In this document: in pieces, positions 36,021 to 47,047 of the stretch | Layout of the letters: each line of letters starts with the position of its first letter | Numbering within the stretch: position 1 is the first letter of the stretch | Source: Paraurantiacibacter namhicola | GTDB taxonomy: Bacteria; Pseudomonadota; Alphaproteobacteria; Sphingomonadales; Sphingomonadaceae | Length of the DNA stretch: 64,000 bases | Reading direction: 5' to 3' | Assembly: GCF_001687545.1 (NCBI RefSeq) | Contig: NZ_CP016545.1 | Span: 1,349,001 to 1,413,000, forward strand | The notes under the pieces: generated by a model | What the model was told of the DNA's origin: nothing | The model's input: only the letters and a program-made list of their open reading frames with translations | Database searches by the model: none | Program-made: the position numbers and the translations under genes

Positions 36021-36290
36021 TCACTCGGCCGCGTAATCGTCTGGAACTTCGGGCGGGGGCGGGGTATCACCGGCATTGGCGGCGGCTTCCGCTTCGGTCT
36101 CCTGCACTTCGGCCTGGAGGTTGTCTGCCGCATTCCCGGCCGCTTCCGCGCCGTCCGACAGCACCTGTTCCGCATTGGCTGCGGTATCGGCAGCTGCGGA
36201 TTCAACCATTTCTTCTGCGCTATCCTGCGTCTTTTCGGAGCAGGCAGCGAGGGCGAGAGCGCCAATAAGGGCAAAAGGCAGGGTCTTCAT
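36021..36290 (-). CDS. Small Ala/Glu-rich lipoprotein
   Basis: An 89-residue protein with lipobox LALAACSEK and a mature part almost entirely of Ala, Glu, Asp, Asn, probably an extended helix, ending PPPPEVPDDYAAE. ATG at 36290. No known domain; similar small acidic lipoproteins are common in sphingomonads. It lies 59 nt downstream of nadE on the same strand, and its stop abuts the stop of the ABC1 kinase gene. Confidence 0.72.
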   Translation of the reverse strand: MKTLPFALIGALALAACSEKTQDSAEEMVESAAADTAANAEQVLSDGAEAAGNAADNLQAEVQETEAEAAANAGDTPPPPEVPDDYAAE

Positions 36291-36349
36291 CAATGGTCCT
36301 CCAGCAGGTTTGGCAGCAAGAGAGCGCGCTGCACGGCCAATCAAATCAC

Positions 36350-38407
<2,058 letters not shown>

Positions 38408-38453
38408 GTCACTGCCTTAGCGCCAAAATCCGCCGGATGGGTAAAAATGCGCT

Positions 38454-39053
38454 TTAACCCGCAGGCTTGCGTGCGCGGATGGAAACCCATGACCTGACTG
38501 CACCGTCCGCGCCCTTGCCCTGCCACTCGCGGCTATCGAGGACTTCGAAGTCCTGATCCCGGTAGAGCTGCTCCAGCCGGTCAGCCGGGGTCAGGGCGAA
38601 GTAGCGGCCGCGCTCGTCCACGCCTTCGTCTTCACCGGTCTTGAAGCTGGCCTCAGACAGGCCGCCGGGCTTCAGGGCGCGCAGAATGCGGGCGAGGATG
38701 TTGCCGAGTTGATCCAGCGGGACGTGGAACAGGCAGGCGTGCGCCCAGACCGCGTCATACGTGCTTTCGGCGTCCAGTTCGCCAAAGCGCATCAGGCGCG
38801 CCTTTATGCCGTAGCGTTCGGATGCCTTGCGCAGCATGGCGGGCGTGCCGTCCGTCGCATCCACGGTGAAGCCGCGCTCCTGCATGCGCGAAGCATCTCG
38901 GCCCGTCCCGCAGCCCAGTTCCAGCACATGCGCGCCCGCAGGAAGCGCGTCGAGGAAACCGTCCAGGAACCGGCTGTGGCTGCTATCGAAAGCGTGCGAA
39001 TAATACGGGACGCTGGACTGGTAATGCCCGATGGTCCGGTCCGCGTAATCCAT
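38454..39053 (-). CDS. Class I SAM-dependent methyltransferase
   Basis: A 199-residue soluble methyltransferase. Motif I is VLELGCGTGRDASRM; the acidic residue of motif II follows in TVDATDGTPAML. The substrate is not evident; the family is broad and includes small-molecule methylases and tellurite-resistance-like proteins. It begins 4 nt after the rlmN stop, so it is translationally linked to that gene, and ends 46 nt before nadE. Confidence 0.85.
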   Translation of the reverse strand: MDYADRTIGHYQSSVPYYSHAFDSSHSRFLDGFLDALPAGAHVLELGCGTGRDASRMQERGFTVDATDGTPAMLRKASERYGIKARLMRFGELDAESTYDAVWAHACLFHVPLDQLGNILARILRALKPGGLSEASFKTGEDEGVDERGRYFALTPADRLEQLYRDQDFEVLDSREWQGKGADGAVRSWVSIRARKPAG

Positions 39054-39057
39054 GGCT

Positions 39058-40314
39058 TCAGGCTTCCTGCGCCTCGGCCTCTGCCTCCGCGGCGGCAGCC
39101 TCGCGGTCGCGCTGGGCGCGGCTCTTCTTCTCTGCCGAGGTTTTCAGCTGGCCGCAGGCTGCATCAATGTCCCGCCCGCGCGGGGTGCGCACCGGCGCGC
39201 TGATGCCATGTTCGAACACGATGTTGGAGAAGGACCGGATGCGCTCGGGCGCGCTGCACTCGTAAGCGGAACCCGGCCAGGGGTTGAAGGGGATCAGGTT
39301 CACCTTCGCAGGCAGGCCGTACTGCTTGATCAGCCGCACCAGCTCGCGCGCGTCGTCATCGCTGTCGTTCTTGTCCTTCAGCATGACATATTCAAACGTG
39401 ATGCGCCGAGCGTTGGAGGCGCCGGGGTAATCGGCGCAAGCCTGCAGCAATTCCTCGAGGCCATACTTGCGGTTGATCGGCACGATCTCGTCGCGCACTT
39501 CCTTGGTCACCGCATGCAGCGACACGGCAAGGTTCACGCCGATTTCCTCGCCGCATTTCTGCATCAGCGGGACCACGCCGCTGGTGGACAGGGTGATGCG
39601 CCGCTTGGACAGGGCCAGGCCTTCGCCGTCCATCACGATGGAGAGCGCGCCCTTGACGTTCTCGTAATTGTACAGCGGCTCGCCCATGCCCATCATCACG
39701 ATGTTGGTCAGCAGGCGTCCGTCGGACGAGTAATCCGCCTCGTCGGCCTCGTCGGCCACGTCCATTTTGCCCTTGGGCCATTCGCCCAGCGCGTCGCGCG
39801 CCAGCATGACCTGGCCCACGATCTCGCCCGGCGTAAGGTTGCGCACGAGGCGCATGGTGCCGGTGTGGCAGAAGGTGCAATTGAGCGTGCAGCCGACCTG
39901 GCTGGACACGCACAAGGTCCCGCGATCGGCATCGGGGATGAAGACCATCTCGAAATCATGGCCGTCATCGGTTCGCAACAGCCATTTGCGCGTGCCGTCG
40001 GTGGAATGCTGCGCCTCCACCACATCGGGGCGGCCCACGATGAACCGCTCGTCCAGCCACGGGCGCATGGTCTTGGAGATGTCCGTCATGGCCGCGAATT
40101 CGGTCACGCCGCGGTGGTAGATCCAGTGGAACACCTGCTTTGCGCGCAGCTTCGCCTGCTTGGTATCCAGCCCCGCTTCCTCGAACAGCGCCATGATGCG
40201 CTTCTTGGGCAGGCCGAGCAGGTCCAGGCGGCCGTCTTCGCGCGGCGTGATGTCACGCGCAGTGGTGACGGGATCGACCTGTCCGGCGATCGGCATGAGT
40301 GCAGTATCGGGCAT
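39058..40314 (-). CDS. rlmN: 23S rRNA (adenine-2503) C2-methyltransferase RlmN
   Basis: Radical-SAM methylase that modifies A2503 of 23S rRNA and A37 of some tRNAs. 418 residues. The cluster motif CTLNCTFC has Cys142, Cys146 and Cys149; [12 protein letters not shown] and the STSGVVPLM block match RlmN. The C-terminal resolving Cys is in [16 protein letters not shown] charged, Ala/Glu-rich tail of about 25 residues extends beyond the usual end. ATG 40314; directly upstream of the methyltransferase gene. Confidence 0.96.
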   Translation of the reverse strand: MPDTALMPIAGQVDPVTTARDITPREDGRLDLLGLPKKRIMALFEEAGLDTKQAKLRAKQVFHWIYHRGVTEFAAMTDISKTMRPWLDERFIVGRPDVVEAQHSTDGTRKWLLRTDDGHDFEMVFIPDADRGTLCVSSQVGCTLNCTFCHTGTMRLVRNLTPGEIVGQVMLARDALGEWPKGKMDVADEADEADYSSDGRLLTNIVMMGMGEPLYNYENVKGALSIVMDGEGLALSKRRITLSTSGVVPLMQKCGEEIGVNLAVSLHAVTKEVRDEIVPINRKYGLEELLQACADYPGASNARRITFEYVMLKDKNDSDDDARELVRLIKQYGLPAKVNLIPFNPWPGSAYECSAPERIRSFSNIVFEHGISAPVRTPRGRDIDAACGQLKTSAEKKSRAQRDREAAAAEAEAEAQEA

Positions 40315-40375
40315 GGCGCGCCCTATATGGCATCTGCGCCGCGATTTACACCGCGAATTGCCCTGTCAGCGCCGC

Positions 40376-40861
40376 TCAGCTGCGGGCGCATCCCACGGTG
40401 GCCGCATCCATGGCGGTGGCAACGCCCTGCAGGCTGTATCGGTCGGTAAAGCGCCGCCCCTGCCGGTCGCGCCCGCTAACGGTCATGGATCCGGCAGAGC
40501 GCATGGCAGCAACGATCGCCGCGTCCATCTGACGATCCTGCGCCCACGCATCGCCTCCGCCGCCCGTCAGGCTGAAGGATGCGGAGCCAAGGCGAAGCAT
40601 GATATCCGCATCTGCCGCCACCGCGCGCGAGAGGCGGAAATGCACCTGCCCGCGCACACTGCGCTTCGGCCATGTCCCCACGCTGGCAAAGGCGCGGTAA
40701 TCGCCGCCTGCATCCTGCGCTGCCGCAATGGCATAGCAGCGCGGCACCTGCGGATCGCGAAACGCGCCCCAATTGCCAAACACGCCAAGGCTGTCCTTGG
40801 CGGAAAGCGGCGCCGCAATGGCGAGGCCGATAAGGCCGATGATGAGCTTGCAATCGGGCAC
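40376..40861 (-). CDS. Secreted protein resembling the IalB family
   Basis: A 161-residue exported protein from a GTG at 40861, signal peptide KLIIGLIGLAIAAPLSA. The mature N-terminus (KDSLGVFGNWGAFRDPQVPRCYAIAAA) and FASVGTWPKRSVRGQVHFRLSR are reminiscent of invasion-associated locus B-like proteins, though I am not certain of the family. Two cysteines (in RCYAI and VGCARS) probably form a disulfide. It lies 61 nt upstream of rlmN on the same strand. Confidence 0.72.
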   Translation of the reverse strand: MPDCKLIIGLIGLAIAAPLSAKDSLGVFGNWGAFRDPQVPRCYAIAAAQDAGGDYRAFASVGTWPKRSVRGQVHFRLSRAVAADADIMLRLGSASFSLTGGGGDAWAQDRQMDAAIVAAMRSAGSMTVSGRDRQGRRFTDRYSLQGVATAMDAATVGCARS

Positions 40862-41046
40862 CCCAAGACCGTTACGAAACTATGGCCTCCGCGCCAAGAT
40901 ACCGCCCGAAAATCGTGTCCGAATTTACCGGTTTTTCTGGAAAATCCGGCACCTTGCTGCTATATGAATGGGACGGAGTGGGGTTTCCGACAAAACCCGG
41001 ATAATACACGGAGGCGCCGGCAGTTTTCGCTGCACGGCGGGATGAG

Positions 41047-41679
41047 ATGAGCCTGTTTGCCGACTATAATCTGCCTTTTGCAATCGCGTTTGGATTGATG
41101 GGGCTCCTGCTTGTTTTGCAGCTGGTTGGCATGGGCGATTACGATTTCGATGCCGATCTGGATGCCGATGGCGTGGGAGACCCGACATCGGCCGGGTTTG
41201 GCGGGGCTATCCTGTCGATCCTGGGGCTGGGCAAGGTCCCGCTGTTCGTGTGGCTGGTTGTCTTCCTGCTGATCTTCGCCGTGCTCGGCATGGGGATCCA
41301 GGCGCTTGCGGCTGACCTGACAGGATCGGCGCTGTTCCCCTGGCTCGCCGCGCTGTTCAGCGCGGGCGGCGCGATACCGGCCACGGCCGTTGTGGCGCGA
41401 CCCATCGGGCATTTGATGCCGAAGGACGAGACCAGCGCGGTTGGCCTGCAGAGCTTGGTTGGGCGCCGCGGTATCGTCACGACGGGCACGGCCCGCCGCG
41501 GCTCGCCCGCGCGCACCAGGGTCTATGACCGGCACGGCCAGTCGCATCACGTGATGATGGAACCGCACGAAGGAACCGGGGAAGTCGGCGAAGGGCAGGA
41601 AGTCCTGCTCGTCCGCCGCGAGGGGCAGCTGTTCTACGGCCAGCCTTCTGCGGAGCGGAAGCTCTCCCCAACGGGCTGA
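41047..41679 (+). CDS. yqiJ: YqiJ-like membrane protein with NfeD/OB-fold domain
   Basis: A 210-residue inner-membrane protein. Two hydrophobic regions (LPFAIAFGLMGLLLVLQLVG and VPLFVWLVVFLLIFAVLGMG, then a third at LFPWLAALFSAGG) are followed by a soluble beta-rich domain from about residue 130 (VGLQSLVGRRGIVTTGTARRG, EGQEVLLVRREGQLFYG), the OB-fold typical of flotillin partners. It directly precedes the flotillin gene, the same pairing as E. coli yqiJ-yqiK. Confidence 0.88.
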   Translation: MSLFADYNLPFAIAFGLMGLLLVLQLVGMGDYDFDADLDADGVGDPTSAGFGGAILSILGLGKVPLFVWLVVFLLIFAVLGMGIQALAADLTGSALFPWLAALFSAGGAIPATAVVARPIGHLMPKDETSAVGLQSLVGRRGIVTTGTARRGSPARTRVYDRHGQSHHVMMEPHEGTGEVGEGQEVLLVRREGQLFYGQPSAERKLSPTG

Positions 41680-41726
41680 CAGATCGCTGTCACGCGCCCG
41701 CAACAACATAACAATAAGGAGAAAAT

Positions 41727-43505
41727 ATGGAAAACCTGTTTGACGCCGGCATGGTCGGCATAATCGGCACCGTGATTGCGGTCTTCGCAATCTTCCTCTT
41801 CCTCATCAAGCTCTACCGCAGGGCTTCCAAGGAGACCGCATTCGTCCGCACGGGCGTCGGCGGGGAAAAGGTCGTGATGAACGGGGGCGCGCTCGTCTTC
41901 CCGATCTTCCACGAAACCATGCCGGTCAACATGAATACGCTGGTGCTCTCTGTCATCCGCCGCGATGCGGAGGCGCTGATTACGCTCGACCGCCTGCGGA
42001 TCGACGTGAAGGCGGAATTCTACGTCCGCGTGAAGCCCGACGCCGAAGCCATCGGCATGGCCGCGCAAACGCTGGGCCACCGGACCATGCAGCCCGAAAT
42101 GCTGAAGGACCTGGTGGAAGGCAAATTTGTCGACGCACTGCGCAGTGTGGCCGCCGGCATGACCATGAATGAGCTGCACGAGCAGCGCGCCGACTTCGTG
42201 CAGAAGGTGCAGCAGGTATCGTCCAACGACCTCGCCATGAACGGGCTGGAGCTGGAATCTGTCTCGCTGACCGGTCTCGACCAGACCAGCATCGAGCACT
42301 TCAACGCCAACAACGCCTTCGATGCCGAAGGCCTGACCAAGCTGACCGAGCAGATCGAGGCGCGCAAGAAACTGCGCAACGACATCGAGCAGGATACGCG
42401 CGTGCAGATGGAGGCCAAGAACCTCGAAGCCGATGCCCGCAGCTTCGAAATCAGCCGCGACACCGAATATGCCCGGCTGGAGCAGGAGCGCGAGGTGGAA
42501 ATCCGCCGTGCTTCGCAGATGTCCGAAATCGCCAGCCAGCAGGCCGAGCGCCAGCGGGAAGCCGATGCCGCGCGGATCGAGGCGAAGAAGCTGGTCGACG
42601 CACAGCAGATCGAGGCGGACAAGCTGGTGGAAGAACGCCGGATCGACCAGGTCCGCGCGCTCGAAATCGCACGGCAGGAGCAGCAGATCGCGGTGCAGAA
42701 CAAGTCCCGCGAGGAAAGCCAGGCCAAAGCGGAAGCCGATGCCGCGCGTGCCAAGGCGGTGGCTGCCGAGGAGCAGGTCGCGACTGCGCGTGAAAGCGAG
42801 ATCGCCGAGCGCCAGAAGAAGATCGAGCTGATCGAGGCGGCCAAGCAGGCCGAGCGCGAAGCCATCGGCGTGAAGGTAGAAGCCGAGGCGGAGCGCGATG
42901 CCGCGTCCAACCGCGCCGAAGCCCTGCGCCGCGAGGCCGAAGGTGAGGCGGAAGCCGAGAAGCTGCGGGCCGAAGCCGCGCGCGTCCGCTTCGAAGTGGA
43001 GGCAGCCGGCCAGCAGGCCATCAACGAGGCTGCCAATATCCTCTCCATGGAGCAGATCAGCCTGCAGACGAAGCTGGCCCTGCTGAAGGTCCTGCCGGAA
43101 GTCATCCGCGAAAGCGCGAAGCCGATGGAAGCAATCGATTCCATCAAGATCGTGCAGGTCGATGGCCTTACGCAGAAGAGCGGTCCGGCTGCCGGAAACG
43201 GCACAGGTGCGGGCGGCTCAGGCGGCTCGGGCAACCTTGCCAACGATGCCGTGGCTGCAGCCCTATCCTACCGCGCGCAGGCGCCGGTGCTGGACGGGCT
43301 GATGAAAGAACTGGGCCTCGACGGATCCAGCCTCAACACGCTGGTCGCAGGCGCGGCCAAGGTGGAGGCGGAAGGCTTCGCCAATGATGCCGGACTGGCG
43401 GAAGGGGCGGACATGCCCTCGCTGTTCAATGCCGACACGTCGGAAGAGAGCGACAAGAAGTCCGGCAAGAAGAAGCCAGGCGGCACGGCAGAAGCTGCCG
43501 AGTAA
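41727..43505 (+). CDS. yqiK: Flotillin (YqiK-like)
   Basis: A 592-residue membrane-scaffold protein. One N-terminal membrane helix (GIIGTVIAVFAIFLFLIKLY) leads into a band-7/SPFH domain, then a long coiled region (about residues 200-440) rich in Ala/Glu/Arg repeats (EADAARIEAKKLVDAQQIEADKLVEE), and a C-terminal flotillin domain (KLALLKVLPEVIRESAKPMEAIDSIKIVQVDG). It ends with a Lys/Gly-rich tail. Partner of the yqiJ gene 47 nt upstream; together they are thought to organise membrane microdomains. A strong terminator follows. Confidence 0.94.
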   Translation: MENLFDAGMVGIIGTVIAVFAIFLFLIKLYRRASKETAFVRTGVGGEKVVMNGGALVFPIFHETMPVNMNTLVLSVIRRDAEALITLDRLRIDVKAEFYVRVKPDAEAIGMAAQTLGHRTMQPEMLKDLVEGKFVDALRSVAAGMTMNELHEQRADFVQKVQQVSSNDLAMNGLELESVSLTGLDQTSIEHFNANNAFDAEGLTKLTEQIEARKKLRNDIEQDTRVQMEAKNLEADARSFEISRDTEYARLEQEREVEIRRASQMSEIASQQAERQREADAARIEAKKLVDAQQIEADKLVEERRIDQVRALEIARQEQQIAVQNKSREESQAKAEADAARAKAVAAEEQVATARESEIAERQKKIELIEAAKQAEREAIGVKVEAEAERDAASNRAEALRREAEGEAEAEKLRAEAARVRFEVEAAGQQAINEAANILSMEQISLQTKLALLKVLPEVIRESAKPMEAIDSIKIVQVDGLTQKSGPAAGNGTGAGGSGGSGNLANDAVAAALSYRAQAPVLDGLMKELGLDGSSLNTLVAGAAKVEAEGFANDAGLAEGADMPSLFNADTSEESDKKSGKKKPGGTAEAAE

Positions 43506-43525
43506 CGCCAGGCTGACCCAAAATC

Positions 43526-43560
43526 GGGGCCTCTCGCAGCAGCGAGGGGCCCTTTTTTTT
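43526..43560 (+). terminator. Rho-independent terminator after yqiK
   Basis: Stem GGGCCTCTCGC / GCGAGGGGCCC (one G-T pair) with an AGCA-type loop, followed by eight Ts at 43553-43560. It ends the yqiJ-yqiK mRNA. Confidence 0.93.
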
Positions 43561-43563
43561 GCT

Positions 43564-44052
43564 CTATTCCGGTTCGGGATAGGTGATGGAGAGCACCTCC
43601 CACTCCATTTCGCCAGCAGGCAGGCGCACGGTACGCAGATCGCCCACCGCTGCACCGCGCAGGGCGCGGGCCATGGGGCTGGACCAGCCGATGCGGCCAT
43701 TGCCGGCATCCTGCTCGTCATCGCCGACCAGCGTGATGGTCGTCTCGCGGTCTTTCTCGTCCACCATGGTCACCCTTGCGCCGAAGAAGGCGCGGCTTTT
43801 GTCCGGGGCCTGCGACGGGTCGACCACGCGCGCGGCCTTCATCCGGCGCGATAGGTGCGCCAGTTCGCGGTCGATTTCGCGCATGCGCTTGCGACCATAA
43901 AGGTAATCGCCATTCTCGCTGCGATCGCCATTGCCCGCCGCCCAGCTGACCACCTCCACGATGGCCGGACGCTCCGTGCCCAGCAGGTGGTCATAGCGGG
44001 CTTTCAGCGCGGCAAGGCCTGCCGGGGTGATCGGATTGGATGCCGGCTTCAC
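43564..44052 (-). CDS. greB: Transcription elongation factor GreB
   Basis: Rescues backtracked RNA polymerase by stimulating transcript cleavage. 162 residues from a GTG at 44052. The N-terminal coiled coil starts ITPAGLAALKARYDHLLGTERP and includes the tip motif NGDRSENGDYLYGRKRMREIDREL, in the GreB form (YGRKRMREID). The C-terminal globular part contains RIGWSSPMARALRGAAVGD. Convergent with yqiK. Separated from slt by about 19 nt, so possibly read from the slt mRNA. Confidence 0.92.
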   Translation of the reverse strand: MKPASNPITPAGLAALKARYDHLLGTERPAIVEVVSWAAGNGDRSENGDYLYGRKRMREIDRELAHLSRRMKAARVVDPSQAPDKSRAFFGARVTMVDEKDRETTITLVGDDEQDAGNGRIGWSSPMARALRGAAVGDLRTVRLPAGEMEWEVLSITYPEPE

Positions 44053-44071
44053 AGCGGGGCGCTGCGCCGGG

Positions 44072-46033
44072 TCAGCGCATCAGTTCCTGCAGGGTGCGGC
44101 TGCGGCCATAGGTCGCGCGGTCGGGATAAAGCAGCTCATAAACGACGGCGTTTTCCAGCACGCGCTGCACGTAATTCTTCGTCTCGAAGAACGGGATCTG
44201 CTCGATCCACGCCTCCCAGCTGATGGAGCCGGTGCGCGGGTCTCCATTGCGCCGCAGCCACTTGTTCACATTGCCGGGGCCTGCGTTGTAAGCCGCGATG
44301 GCGAGCGGGTAGCTGCCATCGTAATAGGCCAGCAGACGCTGGATGTGGTTACTGCCAAGGCGGATGTTGTAGCGCGGATCGTCGATCAGGCTGCTGGTCA
44401 TGTACGCCATGCCCGCCTTGCCCGCTTCTTCGCGCGCGGTGGCCGGCATCAGCTGCATCAGGCCGCGTGCCCCTGCGTGGCTGATGGCGTTCTGGGCGAA
44501 CTGGCTTTCCTGCCGCGTAATAGCGTGGACCAGCGTCCAGTCCGTGCCTGGCGGCGTGTTCAGAACCGGGAAGCCCAGCCGCACGAAATCCTGGTGGCCA
44601 TCGGCGGCAGCGGCATCGTGCATGTTCACCGCCAGGTCGCGGCGGCCGATATCGCGGGCGAGTTCTGCCACCAGCATGTGCTCGCCCGGCGTATCCGCCC
44701 GGTTGGCGATCTCGCGATAGAAGCGGATACCGGTGCGCCAGGGCGCGGTGCGGGATACCTCGACCGTCGCCGCGGTCAGCGGGTCGGACTGGAAAGCGGC
44801 GCGCTCTTCCGGTGTGGGTGAAACCTGCGGGACGGGCGGCGGCATGGGCACGGCGCGGCCCAGCCGGTTCAGCGACATCATGCCGTAGAAGCGGTCCGGA
44901 TATTGCGCCGCCATTTCCCAATAGCGGTTCGCGCTTTCCCGGTCCCCGCCACGCGCGGAAGCCTCGCCCGCCCAGAAGAAGCCCTTTGAGCGGGTCTGCG
45001 GGGTGCGCGCTGCTGCGCCGTAGCGGTAAAACAGCGGAGCCGCTGCGCGTCCGTCGCCCAGCTGCCACAGGGCGTTCGTGCCGCCCAGCCACATCAGCGT
45101 CGTGTAATCGTCGCGCAGCTTGTACGGCTTGGCCGAGATGTCCGTCCCGGCGGGGAAGGCATCGTCAACCTTGCCCGCGATGGTGACGCTGTCGCGGGCA
45201 CCCGCGATCTTTGCGACGGCAAGGACTTCCTCGACCCATGCCGTCTCGTCGAACGGCAATGCGGCCAGCGGGGCGCGGTTGGCGTGCATGGAAACGGCCT
45301 GCGAGGGGCGCCCCTCAAGCCGCAATTCGCGGCTGCGGTTCCAGAGGTAGCCCGGATCCATCAGTGCGCCGCCATCGGCAATTGCCCCGTCGCCGCCCTG
45401 CAGGATCGCAAGGCGCGCGGCAAAGCGCGGCTGGGCAGCGGGCGTGGTGCGATAGAGCTGGCGTGCGGCGGCATCGGGCTCGCGCTGCCACAGCAGGGCA
45501 TCCATGCGCGCGTCGTTGTCCGCCTGGGTGAAGGCATTGCCGTAACGCGACGCAATGTTGGCTTCCGCCGTCTCGCTCATCTTGCCGCCGCGCCAGGCCT
45601 CTCGCGCCATCGCCATGGCAGCGTCGGGCCGGACCTGCGCCAGCGCGATGGCGTATTGCGCGCGGCCATTGTTGGTCAGCGGCGGGAAACGGTCGAAATA
45701 CTGCACAAGGCGGCCAGCGGGCACGTATTCCTCGTCCAGCCGGGATTCCGCCTTCACCCGCAAGCTGCTTTCCAGCGGGAAGCCGGGATAGGCCAACAGG
45801 AAGTTGGCGTAGGCGTCGAACGTGTACTGCCCGCCCGCCGTCAGCTGTTCCCACTGCGCGATGGCAGGCGCCATGCGGCCCGGCGCGCGGGCGACCATGT
45901 TGGCGCGTGCCTGATCGTAATCGCCTGCGTCATAACCCTGCGGCGCGCCCGACTGGGCGAGGGCCGGGCTGGCGGAGGAAAGCAGGAGGGCGGATACTGC
46001 GAAAGCGAGTGTAGTGCGAACCATGCTGGACAT
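44072..46033 (-). CDS. slt: Soluble lytic murein transglycosylase
   Basis: Cleaves peptidoglycan glycan strands, forming anhydromuramyl ends. From ATG 46033 (AAGGAG upstream) it is 653 residues with a signal peptide (MVRTTLAFAVSALLLSSASPALAQ). A long helical superhelix domain precedes the C-terminal catalytic domain: TRQESQFAQNAISHAGARGLMQLMPATA with the catalytic Glu in RQESQF, then IAAYNAGPGNVNKWLRRNGD. A frame open to 46399 overlaps dapA and is rejected. Divergent from dapA. Confidence 0.94.
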   Translation of the reverse strand: MSSMVRTTLAFAVSALLLSSASPALAQSGAPQGYDAGDYDQARANMVARAPGRMAPAIAQWEQLTAGGQYTFDAYANFLLAYPGFPLESSLRVKAESRLDEEYVPAGRLVQYFDRFPPLTNNGRAQYAIALAQVRPDAAMAMAREAWRGGKMSETAEANIASRYGNAFTQADNDARMDALLWQREPDAAARQLYRTTPAAQPRFAARLAILQGGDGAIADGGALMDPGYLWNRSRELRLEGRPSQAVSMHANRAPLAALPFDETAWVEEVLAVAKIAGARDSVTIAGKVDDAFPAGTDISAKPYKLRDDYTTLMWLGGTNALWQLGDGRAAAPLFYRYGAAARTPQTRSKGFFWAGEASARGGDRESANRYWEMAAQYPDRFYGMMSLNRLGRAVPMPPPVPQVSPTPEERAAFQSDPLTAATVEVSRTAPWRTGIRFYREIANRADTPGEHMLVAELARDIGRRDLAVNMHDAAAADGHQDFVRLGFPVLNTPPGTDWTLVHAITRQESQFAQNAISHAGARGLMQLMPATAREEAGKAGMAYMTSSLIDDPRYNIRLGSNHIQRLLAYYDGSYPLAIAAYNAGPGNVNKWLRRNGDPRTGSISWEAWIEQIPFFETKNYVQRVLENAVVYELLYPDRATYGRSRTLQELMR

Positions 46034-46124
46034 GATGCCGAACGGCTCCTTATCAGGCGCTGAATGAAATTCGCCACGCGCTCGTGGCCGGATCGCCTTC
46101 ATAGACGATGCAGGAGCGATGCAA

Positions 46125-47006
46125 ATGTTTTCCGGTTCGATACCCGCCCTGGTGACTCCTTTTCGCGACGGATCGTTTGACGAGGCGGCCTTCCGCAAGT
46201 TCGTCGACTGGCAGATCGAGAACGGATCGAGCGCGCTGGTCCCCTGCGGCACGACGGGCGAGGCTGCGACGCTGGACCGCACCGAGCACCACCGCGTGAT
46301 CGCAGTCTGCGTGGAGCAGGCGGCGGGCCGCGTTCCGGTGATTGCGGGCTGCGGCAGCAATGACAGCGAGGTGGCGCTGGACCATTTGCGCGTGAGCAAA
46401 GAACTGGGCGCTGATGCGGGCCTGTGCGTCGCGCCCTATTACAACCGCCCGACGCAGGCCGGCCTGCTCGAACATTTCGGATACCTTGCCGAAAACAGCG
46501 ACTTGCCCATCGTCCTTTACAATGTGCCGGGCCGCACGGTGACGGATATATTGCCGGAAACCGTGATCGCGCTGGCCAAGGCCTATCCCAAGTCCATCGT
46601 CTCCCTGAAGGATGCGAGCGGCGACCTGTCGCGCGTGGTGACACAGCGCATGGGGCTGGGCGCGGATTTCAACCAGCTGTCCGGCGACGATCCGCTGGCG
46701 CTGGCAGGTTATGCACTGGGCCAGAGCGGGTGCATTTCGGTCACCGCAAATGTCGCGCCCAAGCTGTGCGCAGAATTCCACGCCGCCTGCGCCGAGGGGG
46801 ACTTCGAAAAAGCGCGCGGCCTCAATGAAACGCTCTATCCGCTGCACCGCGCCATGTTTGCCGATGCCAGCCCGGCACCTGCGAAATACGCCCTGTCGAA
46901 GCTGCATGACTGGCTGCTGCCCGACGTGCGCCGCCCCATCGTGGCCTGTTCCGACAGCGCACGCTCCGCAGTCGATGCCGCCATGGTCTCGGCCGGCATC
47001 GCCTGA
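46125..47006 (+). CDS. dapA: 4-hydroxy-tetrahydrodipicolinate synthase
   Basis: First committed step of lysine/diaminopimelate synthesis, condensing pyruvate with aspartate semialdehyde. 293 residues from ATG 46125, chosen because GGAG lies 8 nt upstream; the ATG at 46119 is too close to it. Schiff-base Lys162 (SLKDASGDL), Tyr132 (LYNVPGRT) and the CGTTGE loop (41-46) are present. Convergent with the S9 peptidase gene. Confidence 0.95.
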   Translation: MFSGSIPALVTPFRDGSFDEAAFRKFVDWQIENGSSALVPCGTTGEAATLDRTEHHRVIAVCVEQAAGRVPVIAGCGSNDSEVALDHLRVSKELGADAGLCVAPYYNRPTQAGLLEHFGYLAENSDLPIVLYNVPGRTVTDILPETVIALAKAYPKSIVSLKDASGDLSRVVTQRMGLGADFNQLSGDDPLALAGYALGQSGCISVTANVAPKLCAEFHAACAEGDFEKARGLNETLYPLHRAMFADASPAPAKYALSKLHDWLLPDVRRPIVACSDSARSAVDAAMVSAGIA

Positions 47007-47047
47007 GGGCGCGAAGCTAGCACCAGGCGCGCGAGCATCAGCGCGCG

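Noticed and set aside
41047-43505. Phage-shock or defence island
   Set aside because: The pair is simply yqiJ-yqiK flotillin; nothing defence-related adjoins.
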